From NCBI GenBank assembly GCA_033064195.1, contig JARBJD010000105.1, forward strand, positions 124,001 through 188,000: 64,000 bases of DNA, read 5' to 3'. The notes under the pieces are model-generated. The model searched no databases, was not told the DNA's origin, and was given only the letters and a program-made list of their open reading frames with translations. A program made the position numbers and the translations under genes. Below, in pieces: positions 1 to 11,774 of the stretch; within the stretch, counting starts at the first letter, position 1; each line of letters begins with the position of its first letter. This DNA comes from Blattamonas nauphoetae (taxonomy: Eukaryota; Preaxostyla; Oxymonadida).

Positions 1-8
1 ATCAGAGA

Positions 9-1268
9 ATGATTGAGCGTCGACGACAGTGCTCATCTGCACCTCACTCATCCTCTGAGACAGGACGACAGGAACATTTGCAGGATGGGAGCGAAACTGC
101 AATGAGTGAGACGACACTGGCACGAGTGAGGATCGTGTTGGGAACTGAGGGCGATGAAGAGAAAGACGACGATTCGGCCTTTATTTTCCATCCGATCGGG
201 CCAGACTCATTCAACGTCAGTCTTGTCCCGCCCGTCGTCTCATTGACGCGACAATCACTCCCCAGTTCGATCTCGTCGTCACACACGACAGTTCATTCTG
301 TGTCGTACGAGATCATGTCAAAGCCTCTTCTGTTCAAATTCACACCACATCCAGACCCACTCGCAGCATTTCCCTCGTCGGCCACTTCCAATCTTCACTA
401 CACATCGTCCCAACCATCACTCCGCCCTTCCTCTGCTCCCAGACACTCCTACAAACACCGCCAACATCCCTTCAGCACAGCGTCTGCCGAAGCTCACTCC
501 AAAGTCCTCTCACTCGCGTCTGGTCCTTCAGAATTCCGATATGTTGGGATTCCTGAAGCGGGTCAAGCGAGGGCGAAGGACGAGAAGGAGGATGATCCCA
601 AACGTGGATCGATTCGAGCAGCTCTGACTCGGGCATTCCGCTCGCTGTCAGCTGGGAGAAAGAAAAAGAACCCAAAGAAGACATCCCCTCCCACCAACAC
701 TCTTCCACAATTCGACAACTTCCTCACATCCAAAAAATCCACTCAACTCTCCTCGAATCGCCCTTCATTCACTCGACCGCCTCTTCTTCGAAGTCAATCA
801 CATGTCACATCCGACAACCGAACTCCTGTCCAACAGCCTCCACCAGCGCAGTTTAAAGAGCCGCTGGAGATGCACCCCGAAAAGACAGGCGATCTGATCA
901 AAGTGTGCTCAGAACTTCTGCTTCTGTGTCACCAGATGGAAGAAGAAATGGGTCTGTTCGATGATGCGGAACCTCATTCTGATCAGGAATACAATCGCGT
1001 CACGCTCGTCACCATCCAACTCCTTCCTATCCCATTCTCTCTCGTCATTCCATCTGAACACTCCCCGCTTCACGCACCTGCCACTGTCCCTCGACTCACG
1101 TCTCGACCAACTCCAAGCTTCCCTTCCGACGAACTCTACGTTCTCGTTGCTGACTCTCTTTTCATCCTTTTCCAGATGCACCAGACACACCGTATTCAAT
1201 CTGCAGTACCGTTTATTTCATCTCTCCAACAAGACTTGCCTCTTTTACGACAATTAGCTAACTTCTGA
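9..1268 (+). CDS. Unknown protein, possibly truncated at window edge
   Basis: A 419-residue open frame that I do not recognise. It is Ser/Pro/Thr-rich and probably disordered through the first 280 residues, with a basic stretch near residues 200-225 (KKKNPKK). The last 130 residues look more structured, with a Leu-rich segment near residues 300-312 and a hydrophobic C-terminal region. No in-frame stop lies between the window start and the first ATG, so upstream coding sequence or an upstream exon may be missing. Codon use and composition match the neighbouring genes, and the frame stays open for 1.26 kb, which supports real coding. It ends about 160 bp before the eL42 gene on the same strand. 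Confidence 0.6.
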   Translation: MIERRRQCSSAPHSSSETGRQEHLQDGSETAMSETTLARVRIVLGTEGDEEKDDDSAFIFHPIGPDSFNVSLVPPVVSLTRQSLPSSISSSHTTVHSVSYEIMSKPLLFKFTPHPDPLAAFPSSATSNLHYTSSQPSLRPSSAPRHSYKHRQHPFSTASAEAHSKVLSLASGPSEFRYVGIPEAGQARAKDEKEDDPKRGSIRAALTRAFRSLSAGRKKKNPKKTSPPTNTLPQFDNFLTSKKSTQLSSNRPSFTRPPLLRSQSHVTSDNRTPVQQPPPAQFKEPLEMHPEKTGDLIKVCSELLLLCHQMEEEMGLFDDAEPHSDQEYNRVTLVTIQLLPIPFSLVIPSEHSPLHAPATVPRLTSRPTPSFPSDELYVLVADSLFILFQMHQTHRIQSAVPFISSLQQDLPLLRQLANF

Positions 1269-1427
1269 TTTATTTTCGTATTGTTTTTGCTCGATATCAT
1301 TTTCGTGGATTGTATAACCCTCAGACAACCTTGTTTCATTTCTGAACTGTTCTTGTCGTGTTCTGTTTCATCGAAGTGTCAATGAAATATGATGGTTTGA
1401 TCCGGATTGTGCGATTCATAATTCAAC

Positions 1428-1954
1428 ATGGTATGTCAATTTTCGTGATATTGATGAGGCCCCTCTCAATTTACCTCTATTTTACATGACTTTTCTTTAT
1501 CTCACCAGGTTAACATCCCACGTAAGATGAAAACCTACTGCGCAAAGCTGAACAAGCACACTGTGCACAAGGTCTCTCAATATAAAAAGGGAAAGGTCTC
1601 CGAGTACAAGAAAGGTGTGCATTTTTATACATCAATATCGTGATTCTTTATCTTATTTCGTCGAATAATCACGATTTCTCTTCATTTTCACAATCAACCA
1701 GGTCAACGCCGTTACAACCGCAAACAGAAGGGCTTTGGAGGACAGACAAAGCCAATTCTTCACAAGAAGGCAAAGACAACAAAGAAGGTTGTTCTGGTTC
1801 TTGAGTGCTCAGAAAGCAAAGCTCGGTTTGATCATCGATTTTTTTGGTGAAAAGTGATATTTCCTCCAGCCACATTAAGGTTCTGAAGAGATGCAAGAAA
1901 TTCGAGCTTGGTGCTGAGAAGAAAGGAAAGAGAGGCCAACAGATCTATGGATAA
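1428..1954 (+). CDS. RPL42: Large-subunit ribosomal protein eL42 (L36a/L44)
   Basis: Four exons: 1428-1430, 1509-1614, 1702-1825 and 1870-1954, with GT-AG introns. The first coding exon is only the ATG. The spliced protein starts [12 protein letters not shown], contains [17 protein letters not shown], and ends in the family's KRCKKFELG block plus a short basic tail; about 105 residues is the usual length. eL42 sits at the ribosomal E site of the cytosolic large subunit. The protein normally binds zinc through two cysteine pairs; here only the first cysteine of each pair remains (YCAKLNK and LECSESK). The introns (78, 87 and 44 bp) are longer than in most neighbours. Identity is certain from conserved blocks; the cysteine loss is seen directly. 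Confidence 0.95.
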
Positions 1955-2197
1955 GAACTTTGCCTTCCTTTTGGCAGTTCTTTCCTTCCACTTCGGTTAT
2001 GATGGCCATCCGGAGAATATATTCATTTTGAAGAGAAGAATGATGCAAATAATACATTGTAGACACATTAGGTCCTCGAAAAGAAGAGTTTTGAAATGAA
2101 GCGTGGCGCTAGGCTCGATAGGCACCAAAAACAAGAAAATGGCTTCAATTAAACCTCAAACATCTTTGGTTGAGAGAAGTCAGTGAATGAAAGAAGA

Positions 2198-5100
2198 TCA
2201 ATCTCCGTCTAAAAGCAGCAGTTTCTCGCCTCGAGTCAATCGAGATGAGCTGTGCTTTCTTGGGATAGGTCTGCGAGCCTCATCATTTCTGGTCATTCCA
2301 CTGATTGACAACTCAAACCCAGACTGCGTGTTCCCAGATAGTTCGACTTCTTTTGATTCCGGTCGGAGTCGACCCTGTGGAGAGATCTGCCCCTCTCTTT
2401 CCTTCGAAGGAGGACGACGTGGTGAAGTGTTGCGGAAGGTTGGTGACTTTGTTGGGGACGAGGACTTGGCTGTACTTTGTGAGGGTGGCCTTCTGCTCAT
2501 GGACGATGCTGAGAGAGACAGGAAGGGGTCCAGTGCTCCTTTTTGTTGAGGGTCGGCGGGAGACTTACGTGCTCTCCACTCCGCTTCTTGTGCTTCCGTC
2601 GCAAGCGAAGATTGTTGTTCTGGGTTTTGAGATTTTGGTTTTGGTGCTGGCTTGATGAGACCAATTCCTTTCACCGAGCTGCTGAATACATCGTCCTTCG
2701 GAGAACGTGTCTCGACAATCAATGTGTTGCCATGTTGCGACCAGACACGTTTGGCATTTCCCTCATTCTCCCTTCTTCCTCCTCTCCGCTCATGCCTTGC
2801 ATCTCCTCCACCGTCGGCATCCGATTGGCTCTCTGCTCGTATCTGTGCTTTCATTGTTGAGTTTGGATCGTTGTCCATCATCCATTCCTCCACATCTGTC
2901 CACGAGAAGTCCTGCTCTTCCAGCCACCGATCGAACTCCAGACGGACTTCGGGAAAAGACCTTTTCATCACACGAATCATATCCACCAGTTCCATGGAGA
3001 AAGCAAATTGTGGGTCGCTCTCGAGGAGTGGCGTTCGACGAGGCGAGCGAGAACGTTCGGGAGAGTCCCGTTTGGCACTTTTGGTGTTCTCGATCGATTT
3101 CCGAATCTGACGTGCGAGGAGTTGTTGAGTGGCTGACGAGTTGAGAAGGGCGGCGAGGTTCGCGCTTCTTTCGCTGTCAATCTCGTTCTGTTTCTGTCTT
3201 GTTTGTCTGTCAATTCGCTGCTCTTTGACTTCCAACTGTTGTTTGATGCGAGATTGGATCTTTTCTGCGATTTCTTTCTTTTTTAGTTTTCTCTCCTCCA
3301 CATGCTCGGGCGAGTGTCGGAGAAGGGTGTTCATTTCTGCTGCTTGGTCATCGTCCTCGTCCTCATCTTCCTGTTCGTTCAGCATCTTCATGATTCTGTC
3401 CACAGCTTCCCTCTGCATCAATTTTTGGGCAAATCGAAAGAATATGACAGCCACTTTCTCTGCCCTCTTTTCTTGCTCCAGAGACAGTTGTTGCCGTCCA
3501 GTCTCTCTTTCCTCTTCCAACATTCGCTCGTGCTCCGCTGACAATCCGCGTTGGATCTCCTCTCTCGACAAAGCACGAATGGGCGATGGTGTTCGAACTG
3601 TCGAATGTACACTGCCTGGTGTTAGTGAGCGGTGAGTCGGTGAAAGGGACTTGATGGGACTCTTTGATGACGCTGGTCGTGGCTCACCTGAAGAACGAGG
3701 TCTGGATGCTCCGGAGAGAGGACGACCGTGTTCGGAAGAGAAGGGGCGGGAGGAAGATGGGTGAGGAGGGGTGGAGAGGGAGTTGTCGACTGATTGGGGA
3801 GAGACGAGAGAATGGATCATCTCGTCAATCACAACATCGTCGCGTGGAGCGAACGGATCGTTGTTGAGAAGCAGATTGAGGATCTCTTCTGTCTTTTCGT
3901 ACATCGTCAGTTCGCGAGTCGTGATCTGCTCAATCATATCCAGTGTCTCGTTCTCCTCCTCACCTTCCTCAAACTTCTCGTCGATCTGAGTCCGAAGAGC
4001 GTCTTGTTCTCGTGCGAACTGTTCAGCGAAGGAATGCACTTTCACGTTTCCGGTACCTCTCGCATCGTCCTGCTCTGTCTTGTATCCAGTCTCGCTCATC
4101 ACAATCATTCCGAGAACGCTGGCGAATGACTGAATTGTGTCGCTCTGAGAATCCAATCTCAGCCGAAGAGCCGATTCGACACTCGCTGCGTGGTTCAACT
4201 GATTCTGGAGGGCTTCCAACCGCTCCTCTTTGTTGCTCACAACTGCAGTGGGGACCACAACCTCTTCTTCGCTCTCCTCCGACTCTTCAATTTGGTAATC
4301 GGCCTCGTTGACTTCTTCGCCTCTCAGAATCTTTTCTTGAATCTCTTTCTGCCGCTCTTCTTCCTTCTGTTTGCGAGCCTCTGCTTTCTTTTTCTCCATT
4401 TCGAGCTGCCTGATTTCGTGTTTGAGTTGGGTTAGAGTGTTGCTCAGAACGGTATTTTCCTTTTTCAGTTTGATTTCCTCGTCTTTTGCTCCAGCGACGT
4501 TCCTTCCTCGTCCAACTGTCGTGCGTGGTTGTCGATTTGCTTGAAGTGACTTCAATTCCGCCCGAAGTTGTTCGAGTCGTTGCTTCTGCTCCTCAAATAA
4601 AACCAAAAGATTATTGTCTTCTTCCTGCTCGACAACCGATTGTGGGGATACTGTTCTCTCTTTCACATCTGGCGACTGAATGTCACGTTGCGAGAGTTGT
4701 GGAGTTTGGGCCAAACTTAGAGTCTCCTCTGAAGAACCAGTCTCACTCTCACTTTCGAATTCGTCGGATGACACTTCCGTCATCAACATTTCGCTTTCTG
4801 GAATCTCCGTCTTCTTCTTCTTTTTCCGGATTGGCCGTTCGGCACTCTGCGGAGTCGCTGTGCGTGGTGTCACAGGAGCTGAGGCCTCGTCGGGATTGAA
4901 TATGATCCCCATGCTCTGCAGCTCGTCGCGAAGAGCGGCGTTTTCTGTCATCACCGGAATGATCCTTGACTTCCAATCTTCTTCCTCCTTCTGTTTCGCT
5001 GCCAGTACTCGATCGACCTCCTGCGATCTCCACTGTTTGCGCTTCTCATCCTTGATTTCTTCTCGGAGTCTGTTCTCCTCTTCCCGAACACGCTGTCTGA

Positions 5101-6689
5101 CTCTTTTGTCCACTTCTTCGATGACACCCTCTCTGTTCGCTTTCTTCCCTTCTCTCTCGCCTTGGTCTCTGCCTGTCTGTCGAGCTCTCTGAATCTCCAC
5201 CTCGCCCTGATTCTCCAAATCTCGCAATTTCTTTCCATAATTTCGAATTTCGAGGGAGTCTTCCGATGATGATGCGTTCTGTCCTTCTTCTGACATGCCA
5301 TGCGGTGAGCGTGGTGTCTGAAAGAGAATCTCGTCTGCCTTCATGAAGACGACTCTGTACACATTCAGTTGTTTTTGGAGCTCCTGAATAAGATTATCGA
5401 GTTCCGTCTGTTCGTTGTTGCTTTGGAGTTGAGCAGATGCAATTTGTCTGTTGATCGCTTGGATTTGGTTGGTCAGCTCCAGACTCTCATTTCCGAGAGT
5501 GTCCGTCGCTGCTTCCTTATCATTGACCTGATCGAACAAGGAAGAACAAAAGATCGAGGGAACACGAAATAGAAGAGAAATCAAGTCTCGCACACATCTT
5601 TTGTGAGAACTCGGATGGTCCTCTCCAAATCCAAGACTGGTTTCGTCTTCCACCCATCGCTCTCCTCGTACCGCCACCTCAGCCGTTCCATCTCCTTCTC
5701 GTGATCATCTTCGAGCATCTGGAGTTGTTGGTGATACAGTTTTCTTACGTTATTCTCCACGTCAATCGAAGATCGAATCATGTCTGTCATGGAAGACGGC
5801 CTCCTAATTGGGTTCCCATTCTCGTCCACAATTGTCGTGTCTTCCTCCTCCTCTTCCTCATCCTGCCAGAGAACATCTTTCAGGAGACTGCGTGGAGTGG
5901 AAGAAACAGGAATGAGATTGTCGGAGATGGCTGTGGTGACCGCATTGTCCACGGAGAGCGAGGCGTATTGTCGGAGCAGAAGGTCGTAATCTATATCGTC
6001 AGCGTCTGCATCTTCCATCAGGACGCCGTATTGATTTGAAGGGAGTGATTGAGTTGTTTCAATAGGAGCTGAAATGTCTGTGGATTCGATCCTGATGATG
6101 GAAGGAGGGTATGACGAGCAAAGAAGAAGAAAACCATTGGCGAAGCTCATCCAGAACGTCGTTTTGTTTCTTCCGAGTTTCATCGTGCATAGAGAAACCG
6201 GTCGTGAGAACATTATGTGCTTGCTGGAAAAATTGAATCAAGTGGAAGAATACATCAAATCTTCGGTCACGGAGGACATTTGGATTTGAGTTGAATTCCA
6301 CAGCATCATCAGTGGGCTACCAGAGAAAACAAGTCAGAAAACGAATATAGTGTATACCATAACCTCAGATTCGTATTTCTGGAGTGTTGTCTTCAATCGT
6401 TGACCGATACTGCTCAATTGTTTCTGGTTTTCAATTTCAATCTATGCAATGAGATACTCTCGGGAAAAATGCACACAAACCTCTCGTAATCTATCCAGAC
6501 CTTTCAATCTATATGATATGCGAGACACGTTAGCAAATAAATACGGAGAGAATAGAGAAGAATATTGGAGATGAGAACAAACGAGTAGTCCTTTGAAGGT
6601 GTGTCATTTTCAAGGATCAAATGAAGAGAACCTGTACGTTTTGAACCATCTTCCTTCTTCTTAGCCTTTGGCCTCGCTTTTGGAGGCAT
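2198..6689 (-). CDS. Large coiled-coil protein
   Basis: A seven-exon model starts at 6689 (MPPKARPKAKKKEDG) and runs to the stop at 2198. Introns at 6591-6637, 6509-6544, 6442-6480, 6317-6357, 6092-6134 and 5528-5595 all keep frame and use GT-AG. The protein is about 1,350 residues. It has a basic N-terminus, a helical region, long Glu/Arg/Lys/Gln coiled coils through the middle, Ser/Pro-rich linkers (for example TPRTATPQS and SPTHRSLTPGS) and more coiled coil near the C-terminus. The Lys-rich MPPK start and coiled-coil architecture resemble ciliary or basal-body proteins, and a cilium gene lies nearby, but that is inference. I cannot name the family. The longest single open frame begins inside the last intron, so its apparent N-terminus is not real. 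Confidence 0.75.
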
Positions 6690-6839
6690 GACAGTTCACA
6701 AAAATTAAAATCGTGGGAAAACTTGATCTCGATTGAACAAATGAAGAGAGTTGCAAGATGATTGTCGTGACAATACCAGAAAACTGGTTCCAAAAAGAAA
6801 GGAAGAATCGACAAAGTAAAATCCTACAAAAACGATCGT

Positions 6840-7801
6840 TCATGTTTGTGTCATGCCCACATACTGAGGATGAGACTGATGTATCCTTAATTGCCCCATT
6901 CGCTCTCTCTCTGTAATAGATTCTCGATGCTTTGCACACACAGTGTAGTACTCAACCATCGAGGCGAGAATATGATTGAGATCATTTTCGCTGACTTTGT
7001 CGGCATAATACTCACGGTATATCCTCCTATCGGCTTGAACATTCGCAGCAAGATTAGCAGCTGTTGTAGCCTCCCATAGAGTCAATGTAACGGCAGCAAG
7101 CAGATCATCTGAACAACAGACACATACTCCACTGCAGAAGACATCGTTCAGAATTCCCCAGAGACGTTGTTCTTCAGATGAAGACATATCCTCTGGAAGG
7201 TGAAGAATGGTGTTGCAGATCTGGAATTCTGGTGAAGGGACTTCGTAGTTCCAATCTAAGAATTCCATTAAGTGAGTCTCTGCTTCTGAGATACGGGAAC
7301 GAGCATCGTTGAATTCCTTGTAAAGAAGAAGATCACATATTATATTGAAATATTATGACTGACCTGCAAATTCTGATCAATGCTGTATTCGCGATTATAT
7401 CGAACGAATTTGAATGCGAGATAAATCTTCGCGATACTAATGTTGTTTTCTGAAGTTTTGCTTGCGAGAAGGTAGCACGCCAACATTATGATCTGAGAGA
7501 TAAAGTTCCAGAACTTTGAAGAAAATATTGGGCAAACATTGTGATCAAACTTGTTGATGTCGTGTGATAGGACGTATAACCAAAAATAGTATGACGCGGC
7601 ATGAGGAACATATGCACCTCTGGGAGCGAAGAGGGAAACACGCGAATTGACAGATGTAAAAAAGGAATTGAAGGAAAACTGGTCGAGATGAAAAGCCATT
7701 TCGTGAACGAGTAATGCAGCTCGATGCCCAGAGAGAAACGCTTCGTTGTTGAAATCATATGTGGGCATTAGCGGTTTTTCATCAATTTCTATGCTCTCCA
7801 T
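6840..7801 (-). CDS. Cyclin-fold protein (cyclin L/T/K-like)
   Basis: Three exons: 7538-7801, 7364-7492 and 6840-7316, with 45- and 47-bp GT-AG introns that both fall in phase 0. Splicing joins HDINKFDHN to IIMLACYLLASKTSE, which recreates the cyclin-box helix pattern in which a KFD motif is followed by LAxKxxE. Later ISEAETHLMEFLDWNYEVPSP matches the helix that precedes the second cyclin repeat. The protein is about 290 residues. Cyclins of this transcription or splicing type activate CDKs that phosphorylate RNA polymerase II or splicing factors; which partner applies here cannot be read from sequence. It is divergently arranged with CFAP52, about 100 bp away. The family is likely, the subtype uncertain. 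Confidence 0.7.
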
Positions 7802-7901
7802 TGAATTTAAAAAGAAATGAAGGAGAAGACGGATCCAATCGATCTACCCGCACTTCAATCCATTCCGTTTGAGCCCATTTCATCCTTCGTAATCAAGAGA
7901 T

Positions 7902-10116
7902 ATGGCAACATTGGAACTCGAACATTGTATTGGAGGAATTTACACTGTCCCAAATACGCTTCACCTTCACCCGAATGGGAAGGATTACGTCTCTATCGCC
8001 GGATCATCAGTTATCATCTCAGATATGACTGATCCACACAACCAATCACTTCTCAAAGGTCATACAGGCACGGTAAATAGTGTTGCTCTCTCACCAGGAG
8101 GTATTAATTCGAATTCATTCACCATTTTTGATTTTATCAGGACAATTCATTGCTTCAGCGCAACTCGGAGACGATGCAGATGTGTTCATCTGGGACTTCG
8201 ACAGTCAAAACATCATCCATAAATTATGCCAACACGAACATGGTATTGCATGCATGGCATTCTCCCATGACAACAGACTCCTCACAACAATTGGTGACCA
8301 CTTTGACAGGCAATTGTATGTCTGGGATATGAAATCCGGCTATATTGTCTGCAACAAACAACTGAGTGCGACTGGAGCCGGAACTGTTCATCAACAAGGG
8401 ACAGATCGAAGGCCACCACCTCAGCCCTCCAGAAGCTCTGCCTCAGCTATATCAGTTCGTGCTACCCCAAGCGCCAGTCCATCTGATGGTGATGTTGTTG
8501 ATGTTGTTTGGGGTGGTCATGCAAGAGATATCAAACGACGAGAGACAGCAGACCTCATCTTCGCGACAGCTGGACCAAACGTTTCTCTCTGGACACTCAC
8601 CCCTCAAACCGGCGAACTTGTTCAAGAGAAGGTATATTTTATTTCTCTTTTATTTTTTCGTGAAGTTTCAACCTGGAACGTACGTTCGATCATATTCGAC
8701 AGTTGGATTCACTGCCCAAGGCGAAAAATGCATCGGTGGGACAACAAGTGGTGATTTTGTTGTGTTTTTGGTTCGAACGATGGTTGTTGAGACAGTTATT
8801 CCATCCTGCAGCCACGGAATCACGTCAATGAGTATCACTCCCCAAAATCAAATTATCATTGGCGGTGGCGATGGTTCGTTGAGCCTTTTCCGTCAGAATG
8901 GGAAACAAATTGTGGGAATCAAGCAGACATTCCTCACAGAGGAGAAGCACCCGGTCACAGCCATCACGTGTGGAGGAGGTGAAAAGCGATGCCTCTGTGC
9001 TACAGCTGATGTCTGATTTGTTCTTTTTTTCAATTTTTCAGGGCACTGTCCATGCGGTTACACTGGATGAGCAATGCCAAGAGACCCCACTCTCATACAG
9101 TCATTCTGGGCCAGTTTCCTGCATTTCGTTCCCACCAGGAGTTTCAGATAAATTTGCATCGTGTTCTGTAGATGATGGTGTGTATTATATTTCATCATGT
9201 AATTATTTCTTTTTTCTTGTTCCACCAGAAACAATCCGCGTTTTTGATCTTTCGACTTATGACGTCTTCTCAACCTCTCATCTCCTCAAATCTCCACCCA
9301 CATGTGTTGCATGGGCTGGGGAATGTCTTGCTGCCGGATACACCGGGGGTGAGATCCGCTTTGTCGATGCAATCGAATCGAGAGTGTTGTGGCAGTTGTT
9401 AGACGCTCATCGCGAAGGTGTCACGACAATTGATGTTGATAGAAATGTGTCGATGATTGTGAGTGGTGGCGGTGCAGGTGATTTACGTGTATGGGATATT
9501 CGGACTCAGAAACTGAAGTGTCAATTGAAAAACCACTCTCAGAAGGTTTGTGGACTACGAATTATGGAGGACAACAAACATTGTGTGAGCGCAAGCAAGG
9601 ACAAGTCACTTTGCGTTTCAGATCTCCTCGCCGAACGCAGGTTATCGATCTTCAAGTACCGCGCTGCTCTTCTCGACGTTGCCCCTCTCCCAGATCTCCG
9701 TCAAGTTGTTACTCCATCTCAAGATAGGAGTATTGTGTATACTATCTCCTTTTTTAAGTTTTCTTAGGTTTTGGGATTTGTCTGTAGCAGACCCGACACG
9801 AATCATTCAAGACGCTCACGAAGATGCAATCACCACAATTTCAGTCTGAATTTTTGATTCCTTTAGCTTCGTAGATGGCTCATGATATGGATATGTTTGC
9901 CACTGGAAGTCTTGACAGCGTTGTGAAACTGTGGAAGACCAATGGCCAATTGCTCGGCGAATTCTTTGGTCACTCGTCGTTTGTCAACTTTCTTCCATAA
10001 AAATTGCTATTTTCTCTCATTTTAGTGCAATTAACTGTATTCGATTCAGTCCTGACGATAAACAGCTCCTGTCTTGTGGAGATGATGGAAATATTCTTGT
10101 CTGGAATATCTTCTGA
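7902..10116 (+). CDS. CFAP52: WD40 ciliary protein CFAP52 (WDR16)
   Basis: Eight exons: 7902-8100, 8141-8631, 8666-9010, 9042-9177, 9229-9736, 9768-9843, 9875-9975 and 10026-10116. Introns are 31-51 bp and all GT-AG. The protein begins MATLELEHCIGG and then shows WD40 repeats from end to end (SLLKGHTGTVNSVALSP, DVFIWDF, LYVWDM, VFWDLSV, VKLWK, ILVWNIF), in the order expected of CFAP52, a microtubule inner protein of motile ciliary doublets. A Ser/Pro/Ala-rich insert lies at about residues 165-200 between repeats. The final repeat closes at the C-terminus, so the gene looks complete. This is good evidence for a motile flagellum in the organism. Confidence 0.85.
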
Positions 10117-10277
10117 TCATCATTTTACTACTTTGAAGTCAGTCACATTTCATCTCACTTATTTTTCTTTTTTCCATTGATTGGACTTCTGTCCTTGCAC
10201 CATATATTCTAATGTGGTTCGAAGTGAAGATCGACATTTCTGTTCTCTAGAAGTAAACATATCTATAGTCTAAGCTC

Positions 10278-11647
10278 ATGTCAAACTACAAGCTCCTTTC
10301 TGTGCATGTCATGTCTCGCCACGGTCTGAAAACGCTCTCTGAATGATTTCTTCAATCCCACAGGAGACAGGAATCCAACTCGCTCATACACTGTCTGCAC
10401 CGTTTTCAGTCGTGATAAGCAGGACTTTCTCCCTTCTCTAAATCCATTTTTTGTAGCATAATTCTCCTGTTGTTCCCAACGCCCACTTAACTGAACGAGG
10501 TGCCAAAAGAGCTTTCAATGTTGGACAATCTCTCCACGATCTCTATTTTAAAACGGGGATCATCGACAACACATTGTCTGATTCACATATTCAGTTTCGC
10601 TCAACGAATTATCAGAGAACCATTGCGTCAATGCGGTCAATTATTCAAGGTTCTTTTTCTCCACGTACTCTTCTTCAATCGTTATTTTGTTTGGTTTATC
10701 ATTTAAGCTCTTGCCCAATGTCAGAACGAAGATGACCCCAAACTCATAAACCTTTATAAGAAGATTTACGTTCCCGAACCAAAAGATGACCAGATTCTCC
10801 TCGGACAATTATGGTTTCCTATTTTCAACATTTTTTACACTATAATCAGTGCTGAAGGAACCCAATTGATTGCAAATTCAGCCGACCAACCGCGTTTCCG
10901 AAAATTGAAGAGAGATTCATCGGCTCTTCTCAACACTATGTTTGAAGCCATCCATGAAAAGCAAAACAATGGATGGTATTTGGCTGTCATCATCGATGCC
11001 GTCATTGTTGAGCGAGAAAATGGGTGTGCTTGCCTTTTATTTCATCATTTCAGAGCTCCCCTTCTCCCATCACTTGATGACTCGATGATGGCTCAACTTC
11101 GACAACTTCGAAATGACAGTATGATCCCTTTTTCCCCATAGACTTTTGCGCAGTGTTTTTCTCGATTATTCCGTTTTCCAACCCGAAATATGCTGAAGTG
11201 GCGTTGGTTCCGTTCTATCGTGAGGTTTGGGCATATTTTCATTCAAGTTTTCTGTCGACCAATTCTGATTCCACTTCTATCAGGTTTTTGTTCAACATTT
11301 TGATGAAGACAACGCGGCATTATCTCGCGGTGATACGCGAGTGCGATACAGGCATTATTTGAGCCACGATCTGACCATGATTGGAATGCTCGGGTTTTTA
11401 GGGATAGATTTAACAGCCAGACACCCAAACTACTCAGCAACAGTTATATTCGAGACTTATGTTTCAGATGATCACATCAACTCTGTGTGACTCTGCTCTT
11501 TCTCATATTGTTTAGCCGCCTTATGTTCTTGTGCATTACTGCCACACCCCGCCACTTGAGGGCCCATTAACGTTTGAAAAGCAAAGATTCAGTCTCTCGG
11601 ATGTCCTGGAGAAGATTAAAACGCTCTCCAGCCCATCTAACAAATGA
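10278..11647 (+). CDS. Histidine acid phosphatase family protein
   Basis: A multi-exon gene with introns of about 25-75 bp. The start exon gives MSNYKLLSVHVMSRH and splices to GDRNPTRSY, forming the RHGxRxP-type catalytic motif; the first histidine accepts phosphate. The middle contains LTERGAKRAFNVGQ and STNYQRT, typical of the acid phosphatase branch. Near the C-terminus YLSHDLTMIGMLGFLG supplies the second catalytic motif (HD). No signal peptide precedes the catalytic motif, so the enzyme may be cytosolic, unlike secreted lysosomal forms. One internal donor, between about 10395 and 10410, is ambiguous because two GT sites give the same phase. The substrate is unknown. The last exon ends with a stop at 11645-11647. 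Confidence 0.8.
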
Positions 11648-11774
11648 TTTCAAAATGCGAAGCCCTTGATTTTGTTTTCTCATCCATAAGCTGATTCTTT
11701 TGACCGACTTTCAGACAAACAATCGACATAAGAGGATGAGTGAAGTGGACAAATCATGACAGAAATGATTCCTT

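Noticed and set aside
5528..5677. Apparent N-terminus of the 1,159-residue coiled-coil frame (MAVRGERWVEDE...)
   Set aside because: Part of it is intron sequence; splicing at 5595/5528 joins the upstream exon in frame, so this start is not real.
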